The notes under the pieces are model-generated. The model was given only the letters and a program-made list of their open reading frames with translations, ran no database searches and was not told the origin of the DNA. A DNA stretch of 64,000 bases from Plasmopara viticola (Eukaryota > Oomycota > Peronosporomycetes > Peronosporales > Peronosporaceae). Positions 34,934 through 43,851 of this stretch are shown one piece after another. Both the position numbers and the translations under genes were made by a program. Positions within the stretch are counted from its first letter, which is position 1; the number at the start of each line of letters is the position of its first letter. The DNA is taken from the NCBI GenBank assembly GCA_001695595.3, contig MBPM02000025.1:434001-498000 (forward strand), given 5' to 3'.

Positions 34934-35260
34934 TCGGAAAAGGTTGGGGTGACGCCCTCCTTCCAAGCGCGGGGACCAAATGCTCGCGCGCTTCGGGCAG
35001 GTGCTCTCGGGCACCTGCAGGTCTCAAACGAGTCTCACCCTCGACGCGACGGTCTCCAGCACCAGGGCGCCACCTGGGCTCTTACCAAATCAGAGTAAAA
35101 CTAAATAACGGATAACCCTCACGACCTCGGTGCTGGCTGCACTGCCCGCCGAATGAGACCCGACGTATGCGGACTCCACTCTATGCTGTGGACTAGTCAG
35201 ACTGAGCCTAGCACGTGGATAACTTGGCAACGCGTTAACGTAATACAATACAATGCAATT
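34934..35260 (+). mobile_element. LINE-derived mini-element, copy A, with target-site duplication
   Basis: About 330 bp that joins the 5' end of the LINE at 37,805 (GGTTGGGGTGACGCCCTCC onward, to CTCCAGCACCAGG), a short piece of its RT-tail region (GCGCCACCTGGGCTCTTACC) and its 3' end (CCCTCACGACCTCGGTGCTG to the TAATACAATACAATGCAATT tail). It is flanked by CAAAAAAGTCT at 34923-34933 and CAAAAAGTCT at 35261-35270, a probable target-site duplication. Its internal deletions match those of copy C. Confidence 0.8.
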
Positions 35261-35294
35261 CAAAAAGTCTAAAATACAAGGCTAAATAATTAAG

Positions 35295-35377
35295 CTTCCG
35301 CCCAGTTTTCACTAACTTCCACCCATTTTGCGATTATATAAAACCCCTAACCCCAATACACAACGGTGATTGGTTGC
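35295..35377 (+). repeat. MULE left terminal inverted repeat
   Basis: Pairs with 37722-37800 in reverse complement, about 80% identical by eye. The best-conserved core is the TGCGATTATATA and ACCCCTAACCCCAA stretch. Confidence 0.8.
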
Positions 35378-35517
35378 AGTTGCCCAAAAATAAATCTAAG
35401 ACTGTAACCTCCAACGCAAATGTGAAAGATTGCGCATCGCATCGTCATCTCATTCTCAACGCTCACCAAAACGCACATTTTTAACGTCAAAACACTTCAG
35501 CTTTTACGATCTTCACA

Positions 35518-36915
35518 ATGAACTGTCTTCAAGATATTGCTGAGCGTACCTACGGCAGTCTAAAGGAGACACGCGATACGCTCGACAACCTATTGCTGAT
35601 TGAAGAATTTGTTTTGAGGGTCAGAAATACCAGAAAAGTTGATCACAGAGCCGATGGTGAAGTGAAGGCTGTTTGCCTGGAGTGCTCCTTTTCTGGGAAA
35701 GCAGCCACACCAACACCTTCTAAGCAGCGCAAAAGAATTCGCGCGAACCGGCGTGCCGACTGACAATTTTTCTTGACTGTCCGTCGGATGAAAGTAGTAG
35801 AAAAACAGTACAACTGGGCCGTGGAGCTTGATAATGCCAATCACAACCACGAATCTTTTTCAGACCCAGCCGTACATCCAAGAGGCCGCGCTCTCGAGCC
35901 TAATCACCGCGAGGAAATTCCTTGGTTTTGCCAATCTCTTCTGGCACCTACGCGTATTGTCGCCGCAATGCGCGACCAGGGAATCACCGTCACGCTACGT
36001 GATGTGCACAACATTCGCGACCTAGAGCACAGACGCATCCTGGCTGGAAGGTCCCCAATTGCTGCGTTGCTTGACAACCTTCGACGCCTAACCCACCTTT
36101 TCATTGTTCCTCCCTCGGCAAAGAAGATTTGCAGCACCTTTTATGCCTGCAAGGTCTGGTTGATCGATTTAATACACAAAACGAACCGTTTTGGTCTGCC
36201 TTAGATGCACGTTGTGGGGGTGACAGCAACGTCGCAATCTTTCACCTTCGCGTACTGCTTTATGACATCAGAAAGAAAAGAGAACTATCTCTGGGCGGTG
36301 CGCTTGATGGCGTGCGTCTTTGGTCAGTTTTTGGTTGTTCCGGGAACTTTTGTCACAGATCGAGAACTCGGGCTGATGAACGCCCTCGACAGCATTTTTT
36401 CTACTTTGTCGCTGGCATATCTCCAAGAATATCACGGCAAAAGCTGCGGGAAACGTTTGAGAGTATTGAAACCTTTACAGAACTGGTTCATCAATGGAAT
36501 GCTCTTGTGTTCGCGTTGACAGTCAGCTCATTCGACCAGCAGCATGCAGCCATGCGGCAAAACTTCCCTAATCATATTATGACGTACCTGGATAACACGT
36601 GGCTCATCTACAAAGACCGAATTGCTTCTGCCTTCATGCGCAATAATTTACACTTCGGTCTTACCACCACATCAAAGACGAGAGTGCGCATTTGGCATTG
36701 AAAAAGTGGATCTCTGTCTCCACTGGCGATCTTTACACGGTGGACGGCGCCTGCAGACTTGCTTGCCATGAGCAACTTGCTGCAATCAAGCTCAAAACTG
36801 CGCAAGAGCATGCGATTGCTGACTTGCAGTTTGGAGCGATGTTATCTGCCGTCATGGGCAAGGTATCGATAGCAGGATTGCGATCAGCATTTCAGCAATA
36901 CCACATGCGCCATTA
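35518..36915 (+). pseudogene. MULE transposase, FAR1-type, disrupted
   Basis: It starts at an ATG in a good context. The N-terminal part carries a FAR1-like DNA-binding region (VCLECSFSGKAA, then TVRRMKVVEKQYNWAVELDN and NHNHESF). This is followed by the PTRIVAAMRDQGITVTLRDV linker and the MULE DDE core (HVVGVTATSQSFTFAYCFMT, ENYLWAVRLM, FVTDRELGLMNAL). Two nonsense codons lie in frame: TGA at 35761, probably in place of a zinc-finger Cys, and TAG at 36202, probably in place of Leu. Frameshifts at about 36,420-36,470 and 36,685 break the rest (SFDQQHAAMRQNFPNHIMTY, TWLIYKDRIASAFM, ALKKWISVSTGDLY). The enzyme is dead. Confidence 0.85.
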
Positions 36916-36984
36916 AGCAGGTTAAGAGTGTCTAAATCAGCGGCAGCGACAGCACCTCCAGCCGCAGGAGTGGTGCCGTTATCT

Positions 36985-37504
36985 CTCAGCGAATTTGACC
37001 CATTGGTGGTCGGTGCAGCCAACTCGCGCAACCGTAGTCACTGGAGCCCCGCCATCGATTGAGGATACTCGTAAACGATTGCGAGAGGAGTTCGATGAAG
37101 CGCCCATTTACCGTCGGAGAGTAATTCTCGACCATCTTGGCGAATTGCCAGCTGCTGAAGTCCAGACATCTCCAATGATTCGCAGTCGTGGTCGTCCGGT
37201 CGGCTCCTTGGGTACATCACAATCGACACAGCGCAATTTTTCGGAGTTCGAGCTTGTTGAAACATCATTGAGGCCGCGAAGGAAATGCCGACAATGTAAG
37301 CAACCTGGTCATGATATCAGAACATGCCGACAACCACCTCTTGATGCACCAATGCCTTCATCGATGTCTGTATTGACCCCTCCCGCGGTCAATCTTGATG
37401 CCCTGGGTTCTGGTGCTGACTGGGAGCACTTTACGTGGCCTCCCGAGGTTACTGCGCAGCGGCTAGAGGAGCTGGAAGCATTGACGAAAGTGAACCACGG
37501 GTAA
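36985..37504 (+). pseudogene. MULE transposase C-terminal region with zinc knuckle
   Basis: An open frame downstream of the disrupted transposase, probably its C-terminal end. It has a basic segment (DTRKRLREEFDEAPIYRRRV) and a CCHC zinc knuckle, C-RQ-C-KQPG-H-DIRT-C, at about 37,285-37,330. Such knuckles occur at the C-terminus of FAR1/MULE transposases. Whether it was ever a separate protein is unclear. Confidence 0.6.
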
Positions 37505-37721
37505 TGTCGGTGGTGTCAAGGCACACGCTAACACTGTCTGAAGGCATTTTGGCATTGACGCATGCTTGCGTTAGAATACATGCTCTTAATAGTCCTCAAA
37601 TAAATGAGTTTTCCTCTCTCAAAGTGACTACAGCAGATTGTGCATTCAAATTGACATGGGGAAAAAGTAGATTCGAGCAAAGCTGCCTTTTGTATATTTT
37701 GTCACGATAGAGGTATTTATA

Positions 37722-37800
37722 GCCAACGACCGTTGTGTTTTGGGGTTAGGGGTTCTATATAATCGCAGGTTGAGTGGAAATAGCGAAAACTGGGTGAAAG
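37722..37800 (-). repeat. MULE right terminal inverted repeat
   Basis: Reverse complement of the left end, with several substitutions and one or two single-base indels. It ends at GGGTGAAAG, four or five bases before LINE copy B. Confidence 0.8.
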
Positions 37801-37804
37801 TTTT

Positions 37805-38960
37805 TCGGAAAAGGTTGGGGTGACGCCCTCCTTCCAAGCGCGGGGGCTAAACGCTTGCGCGCTTCGGGTAGGTGCTCTCGGGCATCTGCAGGTCTTTAAC
37901 GAGTTTCACCCTCGACGCGACGGTCTCCAGCACCAGGCCAAACCCCCTTTACGCCCTTAACCGCGCCAACCGCATCCGAATTGGCTCCTTTAATGTGAAT
38001 TCTCTAGGTTCAAAGCGCAAGAAGCACGAAACACCTCCGAAGATCTCCGGCGCTACCGCGTCGATACCCTTGGCCTCCAAGAAACCAAGATCTGCGATAG
38101 AGGTGAGCACCGCATTGATGACTTCCTTCTAACCCTGAAAAAAAACGAAGCCAAGACCGAAGTCACCGAAATCCGCCGCCACTGCAACCCGTCGGGCGCC
38201 ACTCGACACGCCCGATCCCGAGAAGAAACCTGGCGCCACACTAAGAAGCTCGGAGCACTCCTCGGCGATATTAGAGATCTATCCCGACGCAAGTCCCTGG
38301 CCACCCTCGCGCTCCACCGCCTCTGGTCCGTCTGGCTCCGCCCCACGCTCATCTCGCCCAAGACCCGCATTCGATTGTACAACACCTACGTTCTACCGAT
38401 TCTGCTGTACAACTGCGCCACCTGGGCTCTTACCAAGTCAGAGCTCCACGGCCTCGAGAATTTCCATCGCCGCCAGCTTCGCTACGCTCTTGGCTATCGC
38501 TACCCCCGACACAATTCGAACGCAAGACTTTACGACCTCTGTGATGAGCGGCCGCTGAGACTACGACTGATACAAGCTCGCTGGCGCCTGTTTGGCCATG
38601 TACTTCGCCGCAATCCCGACATTCCAGCTGACCTCCAGATGCGTGCCTACTTCTTCTCCACCGCAGCAAATTGGCGCGGACGTCCCCGCACCACGCTCCC
38701 CTCAACACTCGACCACAACCTTGTTTCCCGTGGCTCCGGCTTTCGACTCCGGATAGCACAAGACCTCGAAGTGGTACGTACCCTTGCACAAGACCGAAAG
38801 GAATATAAGACCCTCACGACCTCGGTGCTGGCTGCACTGCCCGCCGAACGAGACCCGACGTATGCGGACACCACATCTATGCCGTGGACTAGCCAGACTG
38901 AGCCTAGCACGTGCATAACTTGGCAACGCGATAGCGTAATATAATACATTACAATACATC
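37805..38960 (+). mobile_element. Internally deleted LINE (non-LTR retrotransposon), copy B
   Basis: The 5' leader (CGGAAAAGGTTGGGGTGACG onward) is followed by the start of an endonuclease domain (RIRIGSFNVNSLGSKRKK, then LASKKPRS). At about 38,130 the sequence jumps to the RT C-terminal region: YNTYVLPILLYNCATWALTK, LENFHRRQLRYALGYRYP, WRLFGHVLRRNPDIPADLQM and GRPRTTL. The usual RT core with its catalytic aspartates is missing. The tail is a TAATACATTACAATACA-type simple repeat. The 3' open frame of about 270 codons from 38,135 to 38,944 is still intact, so the deletion is relatively recent. Confidence 0.85.
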
Positions 38961-39235
38961 CGATTAACTTCCCGATTGTTACGACTGCATATTCATTGAG
39001 CTCATTTCCATCTGGAATTGCGCTTGGACACCAATATGGATTTGCACTAGAATGGTAGCCAATCGCAAAAATAAAACACCAGTCATTTAAGCGAGGGTTT
39101 GACTAAACAAATTTGTTATGGCATAGCATGCTTCTCATCAGCAAATATTTGCTATTGTAATTCTTGAGAAACCTTTCAACATAATGCACCTGATTTTTGT
39201 GCTTGTTTGGAAGTGATAAGGAGTCAATCCACAGA

Positions 39236-39455
39236 GGCATCGCCGGCAAAGATATGGCTTGTCTCTCTAGCAGACATTCGTCTACGTTTTTCTTGCTCGG
39301 GCTTTCTCGAATTACTTCGTGCACTGCCTCCATCACGAGTCGTGCATCGCACGGTACCTTCGACAATGATGTAGAAAGTGTTGCCATCATCACCTTGACG
39401 AATGATGTAATTACCATCATCATAAAGCTCCAGCTTAAGTGCCGCTGCTACTTAC
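39236..39455 (-). pseudogene. Fragment of a cyclic-nucleotide-binding domain
   Basis: The minus strand reads ALKLELYDDGNYIIRQGDDG, then NTFYIIVEGTVRCTTRDGG, before decaying into stops. This is the beta-barrel part of a cNMP-binding domain like those of PKA regulatory subunits and cGMP-dependent kinases. The phosphate-binding cassette (G-E-L-A-L-x-x-x-x-R-A) does not follow. It is a short relic of a host gene inside a transposon cluster. Confidence 0.75.
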
Positions 39456-39650
39456 ATATCTGTTGAGAAGTAAACAACTAACCGTGGCAGAATAAGCACG
39501 TACGATAGAACGACTACTTACCAACGTCACAGCAGTCAATCCGATTCTTACTGAAGTCTTTTCATTTGTGGGTTTGTATAAATACTTGTTGGGCTCGAGC
39601 GCACTTTTGTGTATTGCTGGCATTAATTAAGGGAGCCGTTAACTTTCACC

Positions 39651-39980
39651 CAATGTAATGTAATGTATTACGTGATCGCGTTGCCAAGGTATGCACGTGC
39701 TAGGCTCAGTCTGGCTAGTCCACGGCATAGAGTGGTGTCCGCATACGTCGGGTCTCGTTCGGCGGGCAGTGCAGCCAGCACCGAGGTCGTGAGGGTCTTC
39801 CATTATTTTGTTTAGCTCTGACTTGGTAAGAGCCCAGGTGGCGCCCTGGTGTTGGAGACCGTCGCGTCGAGGGTGAGACTCGTTAGAGACCTGCAGATGC
39901 CCGTGAGCACCTGCCCGAAGCGCGCGAGCATTAAGTCCCCGCGCTTGGAAGGAGGGCGTCACCCGAACCTTTTCCCTGAT
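39651..39980 (-). mobile_element. LINE-derived mini-element, copy C
   Basis: Reverse complement of the same deletion derivative as copy A. The 5' leader up to CTCCAACACCAGG joins GCGCCACCTGGGCTCTTACC, then CAGAGCTAAACAAAATAATGG, then the 3' end ACCCTCACGACCTCGGTG, and ends in a TAATACATTACATTACATT tail. One minus-strand reading frame crosses all junctions (39,962-39,639), but this is probably coincidental. The flank just beyond the tail, CTTTCACCCA, equals the end of the MULE inverted repeat. Confidence 0.8.
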
Positions 39981-40293
39981 TTAATCGATTGATTTACAGA
40001 ATTTGTGCGCAAACTTTTTTAGTACAAGGTACAGTATAATCAATTGATGGAGCGCTGTGATAGCGTTAAAAAAAATATGATTGTGCTTTTTTTGGCCTAC
40101 TGTAATGATACTCCCTCCCTCATTTAATTACTGTGCTCACTTTTACCCGCTGTTTTGCCGGCTAAACTAAAACTTGTTTTTTATTTAAATTCCACAAAGA
40201 ATCGAACTGCAAAGCCATTGATCAAATAACGTGTCACCTTTTGTATTCACACAGCGTTTGCAATTTTGACGCAGCTCGTTCATTAAAGGTAGC
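39981..40293. other. Non-coding spacer downstream of the carboxypeptidase gene
   Basis: AT-rich with no recognised feature. It should contain the 3' end and polyadenylation signals of the minus-strand carboxypeptidase gene. Confidence 0.5.
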
Positions 40294-41775
40294 TTAGAAA
40301 TATTCGTTTTTTAGAAATTTGTGAATTAACTCAAACAAAACTGCAGGCTGATCCATGGGCACAATGTGACCGGAATTAAACACACGAACAAACGCCAAGT
40401 TTTCAAATGATCGGACACGACCAGCGTCCATAACTTGAGACGTAATCAATGGACGATTGGGTGCGCTGTTGAAGTTTGTTGTGCCGCTCCAATCCAAGGC
40501 CGTGACCCAAGCTTCATTGCCAGCCCAATTGCACATGAGATCGGCATCACCAGCGTAAATTAGCACCCGCACACCTGCATCGAGTAAGTGCTTCACTTCT
40601 TTAGTTGATGACAGCATTTGGTCAGAAGCAAAGCGCGCGCCAACTGTTGCATCACACTCTTGCCATGATTTTGACCTATGCATGTCAACGCCAAGTTTGC
40701 TTAGCACACTTTGCGTGTTTAAGTACTCGCCAATGTGCTCAAAGTTAAAGCAATTCATAACGTTGTCTTCACTGCACGGCTTGCGAATATCGTAAGGGTT
40801 GCGTCCAGACTGGAAGTACGGTGCTTCTAGCGTTTCGGAACAGAAATCCAAAGCACTAACACATTTCAACTCTTCATTTTGACACTGCAGGATAAGCTCG
40901 TGACAAATTAGTTGCGCCTTGCGCATGTCATCGAAAGCTTGCTTATTCAGCAGCGACACATTGTACGAGTTATTTTCCATGTCCACACTGTGCAGGTATT
41001 GCACCGCTGGGTCCGTCAGTCCATTTCCAATCGCTATGCCAGCCAAATCAATATAAAACGCGTTCGGGCGTAGTTGCCGAAGTGCGTTGGCTTTAAGAAT
41101 GTGACTAGCAGCTGCAGGAACGTAATGCCCACCGTAGCTTTCCCCAGTCACATAAAATTCTCGGCCGATTAAATCAGGGTGTGTTTTGAAAAACTCTTGC
41201 AAGAACCAATATATGTTTTCCGCCACATCATCCTCATCTAAATCGTAGCCTTTTGTGGAACCGTAGGAAAAGCCGACCCCGGTGGGTTGGTCCAGCCAAA
41301 TAACATTGGCTTGTCCGTTCCACGAGTACGGATGAATCTTGGTGGACAGATCGGGAAGCACATGGCAAGGACCATTTTCTGCCAAGAGCGCCAGCATACT
41401 GGAGCAGCCGGGGCCTCCAGTCAGCCATAGAACCAACGGGTCCGTCTGGGGATCATTTCGTGACTCAACAAACCAGTAAAAGTAGTGGTCGTCATTCCTG
41501 TTTGGCAATTTGACATAGCCCGTTTCATAGTTTGTAATGCCGCAGAAAAAGTTGTCGTCAGGGTGCTCAGAATTCGTACTTGTAGCGCCCTTGAGATTTG
41601 ATACAGATGAATCTTGCTGCACCACGAAGGCCAGCGCGAATAGCAGAGTTACGCCAGTCACTACAAGGAGAGAGGAGAGCGATGCAGACGAACGGACACT
41701 ACGCGCTAAATTTGAGAGGAGAGAGGGGCGAGCACTCTTCGTCCAAAGTGGCGACAACTCCGACGCACGCCCCAT
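40294..41775 (-). CDS. S10 serine carboxypeptidase, type II membrane-anchored
   Basis: This 493-residue enzyme of the carboxypeptidase Y family removes C-terminal residues from peptides at acid pH. The N-terminus is cytosolic, followed by a membrane anchor at about residues 33-52 (LSSLLVVTGVTLLFALAFVV). The peptidase domain starts at about residue 77 (FFCGITNYETGYVKL). The oxyanion and substrate segment WLTGGPGCSS is at 117-126. The catalytic triad is Ser213 (GESYGG), Asp412 (YAGDADLMCNW) and His470 (NSGHIVPMDQP; Ile where Met is usual). Several cysteines in the middle are consistent with the family's disulfides. An uncleaved anchor would place the enzyme in a vacuole or at the cell surface. 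The ATG at 41775 is clear, there is no intron, and length is normal for the family. Confidence 0.93.
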   Translation of the reverse strand: MGRASELSPLWTKSARPSLLSNLARSVRSSASLSSLLVVTGVTLLFALAFVVQQDSSVSNLKGATSTNSEHPDDNFFCGITNYETGYVKLPNRNDDHYFYWFVESRNDPQTDPLVLWLTGGPGCSSMLALLAENGPCHVLPDLSTKIHPYSWNGQANVIWLDQPTGVGFSYGSTKGYDLDEDDVAENIYWFLQEFFKTHPDLIGREFYVTGESYGGHYVPAAASHILKANALRQLRPNAFYIDLAGIAIGNGLTDPAVQYLHSVDMENNSYNVSLLNKQAFDDMRKAQLICHELILQCQNEELKCVSALDFCSETLEAPYFQSGRNPYDIRKPCSEDNVMNCFNFEHIGEYLNTQSVLSKLGVDMHRSKSWQECDATVGARFASDQMLSSTKEVKHLLDAGVRVLIYAGDADLMCNWAGNEAWVTALDWSGTTNFNSAPNRPLITSQVMDAGRVRSFENLAFVRVFNSGHIVPMDQPAVLFELIHKFLKNEYF

Positions 41776-42174
41776 TCTGAAAGATACACAAATCAGAAAT
41801 CAGATTGATGTTGCTTTACTCTTTCTTATTGAAAAGAATACATCATTTCAACCAATGGAAGCAACTTGATATTTTCTCGCTGTTTTCAAGAAAGGCACTA
41901 TCGTAGCGCACAGCGTCAGCGCCAGCGAACAGTGATTGAGATGGGCGTGTTTATTAAAACAAATTTTTATGCTTCTGATACTCTCAACACTGCAGCTATG
42001 ATGTCACTTGTATTGAAACGACGTTAGGCGATACAGGTACGTCGTGTTTACTGACCATTTTTGGATCCAGAAGCAACTGGATCCTCGTACGGTAAGGAAG
42101 CAACAAAACGCCACCATAATTAGCTCAAAAGCTTTCGCCATTCGATCTATCAAGTGAGCTGCACTGAGACACTT
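41776..42174. promoter_or_regulatory. Intergenic region upstream of the carboxypeptidase gene
   Basis: About 400 bp containing the minus-strand promoter. On the plus strand there is ATCATTTCAACCAATGG at about 41,843, which resembles the oomycete initiator plus flanking element but faces the wrong way for this gene. No firm promoter can be assigned. Confidence 0.3.
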
Positions 42175-43512
42175 TTATAAGTTGAGCTGGGGCGATGTCG
42201 GTGGTGGTGGTAGGCTAGGACTCATGGGCTTAGCGGGTGTTGCAGCAGGATTATGCTGGGCAACGGGCAAGGGCTTGGCAGCGGGGACAGGCTGCACAAC
42301 AGGTACAGGCTGCACAACAGGTACAGGCTTGGCAGCGGGGACAGGCTGCACAACAGGAACGGGATGCACAGCAGGAATAGGCTCGGCAGCAGGAATAGGC
42401 TCAGCAGCAGGGATAGGCTCAGCAGCAGGAATAGGCTTGGCAGCGGGAATGGGCTCAGCAGCAGGAATAAGCTTGGCAGCAGGAATAGGCTTGGCAGCGG
42501 GAATGGGCTCAGCAGCGGGAATGGGCTCAGCAGGAATAGGCTCAGAAGCAGGAATAGGCTTGGCAGCAGGAATAGGCTCAGCAGCAGGAATAGGCTCAGC
42601 AGCAGGAATAGGCTTGGTAGCATGAATAGGCTCAGCAGCGGGAATGGGCTCAGCAGCGGGAATAGGCTTGGCAGCAGGAATGGGCTTGACAGCAGGAATA
42701 GGCTCAGCAGCAGGAATAGGCTTGGCAGCGGGAATGGGCTCAGCAGCGGGAATAGGCTTGGCAGCAGGAATGGGCTTGGCAGCAGGAATAAGCTCAGCAG
42801 CAGGAATAGGCTTGGCAGCAGGAATAGGCTCAGCAGCGGGAATGGGCTCAGCAGCGGGAATAGGCTTGGCAGCAGGAATAGGCTTGGCAGCAGGAATGGG
42901 CTCAGCAGCAGGATTAGGCTCAGCAGCGGGAATGGGCTCAGCAGCGGGAATAGGCTTGGCAGCAGGAATAGGCTTGGCAGCGGGAATAGGCTTGGCAGCA
43001 GGAATAGGCTCAGCAGCAGGAATAGGCTCAGCAGCAGGAATAGGCTTGGTAGCAGGGACGGGCTCAGCAGCAGGAATGGGCTCAGCAGCAGGAATAGGCT
43101 CAGCAGCAGGAATAGGCTTGGTAGCAGGGATGGGCTCAGCAGCAGGAATAGGCTTGGCAGCGGGAATAGGCTTGGCAGCAGGAATAGGCTCGACCGGAGG
43201 TTGCTCGTCGGCGGGGATCTTTGCGGGATCGCGTGGGGTCGCTTGAGCGGGGGAAAGTGGAGCTTCAGTGGGGGATTCGATCGGGAGCTTCGGGATGACA
43301 GGAGCCTTCGGTCGCAGCGCGGGAGTAGGCCTAGAAGTGGCTGGCACTGCGACTCCACTCGACTTAAAGCTGTGACTGCCAAGCGTGAGCCACAGCACAA
43401 CTACGATAGCAACGACGACAACGACCGCGCCGGTGATGCCGACTATACGCTTGCGCTTTTGAGCATCCGAGGCGTAGTCCACGCCACGCAAAGGAGTGGT
43501 TTCAGTAGCCAT
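42175..43512 (-). CDS. Single-pass membrane protein with a P-I-P-A-A-(E/K) repeat ectodomain
   Basis: About 445 residues from the ATG at 43512 (MATETTPLRGVDYASDAQKR). A non-ATG extension of ten codons exists but the ATG has the better context. A short basic cytosolic tail (KRKR) precedes a membrane span at about residues 23-44 (GITGAVVVVVAIVVVLWLTL). The ectodomain is a proline-rich linker and then about 45 tandem hexapeptides P-I-P-A-A-E or P-I-P-A-A-K, ending in V-P-V-V-Q-P variants. One unit lacks an alanine; a few carry T, V, S, H or N substitutions. Such a sequence should form a long polyproline-II rod with alternating charges. I know no named family for it. It could be a cell-wall-spanning stalk. 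The positive-inside rule supports the topology. Confidence 0.7.
   Translation of the reverse strand: MATETTPLRGVDYASDAQKRKRIVGITGAVVVVVAIVVVLWLTLGSHSFKSSGVAVPATSRPTPALRPKAPVIPKLPIESPTEAPLSPAQATPRDPAKIPADEQPPVEPIPAAKPIPAAKPIPAAEPIPATKPIPAAEPIPAAEPIPAAEPVPATKPIPAAEPIPAAEPIPAAKPIPAAKPIPAAKPIPAAEPIPAAEPNPAAEPIPAAKPIPAAKPIPAAEPIPAAEPIPAAKPIPAAELIPAAKPIPAAKPIPAAEPIPAAKPIPAAEPIPAVKPIPAAKPIPAAEPIPAAEPIHATKPIPAAEPIPAAEPIPAAKPIPASEPIPAEPIPAAEPIPAAKPIPAAKLIPAAEPIPAAKPIPAAEPIPAAEPIPAAEPIPAVHPVPVVQPVPAAKPVPVVQPVPVVQPVPAAKPLPVAQHNPAATPAKPMSPSLPPPPTSPQLNL
42380..43195. repeat. 18-bp coding minisatellite
   Basis: Plus-strand unit GGAATAGGCTYRGCAGCR, 18 bp, repeated about 45 times with the reading frame kept. 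Because the period is a multiple of three and the unit has no stop in most frames, long open frames also appear in other frames on both strands; these are shadows. The two main unit types differ by G/A in the codon for Glu or Lys. Confidence 0.9.
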
Positions 43513-43850
43513 GCTGTTGAAGTAAATTCTAGTTCTAGTCAAGCGTACACAGGTTACGAGTGCTTTCCACGGTGCAAATCTAGAAGTGTTCTAGCAGATT
43601 GTGACGTATCACGGGAATAAAATTATCCAGTATAATAGTCACACGTAATTAAGGGAAACTTTAATTTTCACTTACCCGTTGATCAATTAGTCAGATTTAG
43701 CTTTTTGTAGTGCGCCACACTTAGTCTAAACATCATTACTAAACTCATCTTCTACTCTCACTTTCTACTCCCACATCCTTCTACGCACCCATATCCTAAC
43801 AAGCACCCACACTGAACAGCCTAGCTCCCCCTCCTGCACATTCTCACTAA
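43513..43850. other. Upstream region of the repeat-protein gene
   Basis: Contains the minus-strand promoter region. A pyrimidine-rich stretch follows at 43,740-43,850 on the plus strand. No gene seen. Confidence 0.4.
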
Positions 43851-43851
43851 T

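Larger units (their letters stand above)
35295..37800 (+). mobile_element. Mutator-like DNA transposon (MULE) with terminal inverted repeats
   Basis: A 2.5-kb element bounded by inverted repeats of about 75 bp. The left end begins CTTCCGCCCAGTTTTCACTA and the right end, read inwards, CTTTCACCCAGTTTTCGCTA. Both share TGCGATTATATARAACCCCT, AACCCCAAWACACAACGG and a following TTGG. It carries a broken FAR1/MULE transposase. I see no 9-bp target duplication: the flanks are ATAATTAAG and TTTTTCGGA. The right flank runs straight into LINE copy B, which may have removed it. Confidence 0.85.

Noticed and set aside
38430..38959. Minus-strand open frames over LINE copy B
   Set aside because: They are shadows of the GC-rich LINE coding strand.
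41840..41860. Oomycete initiator for the carboxypeptidase gene
   Set aside because: The best TCATTTC-type match is on the plus strand while the gene is on the minus strand.
42380..43195. CRISPR-like array
   Set aside because: Direct repeats of 18 bp without spacers; a coding minisatellite in a eukaryotic genome.
42222..43400. Leu/Ser/Pro-rich minus-strand frame and Gly/Ser/Arg/Asn-rich plus-strand frame
   Set aside because: Both are produced by the 18-bp repeat in other phases; only the frame with the ATG, membrane anchor and non-repeat ends makes a sensible protein.
40294..43512. Operon-like pair of the carboxypeptidase and repeat-protein genes
   Set aside because: They are on the same strand but 400 bp apart in a eukaryote, with no sign of a shared function.
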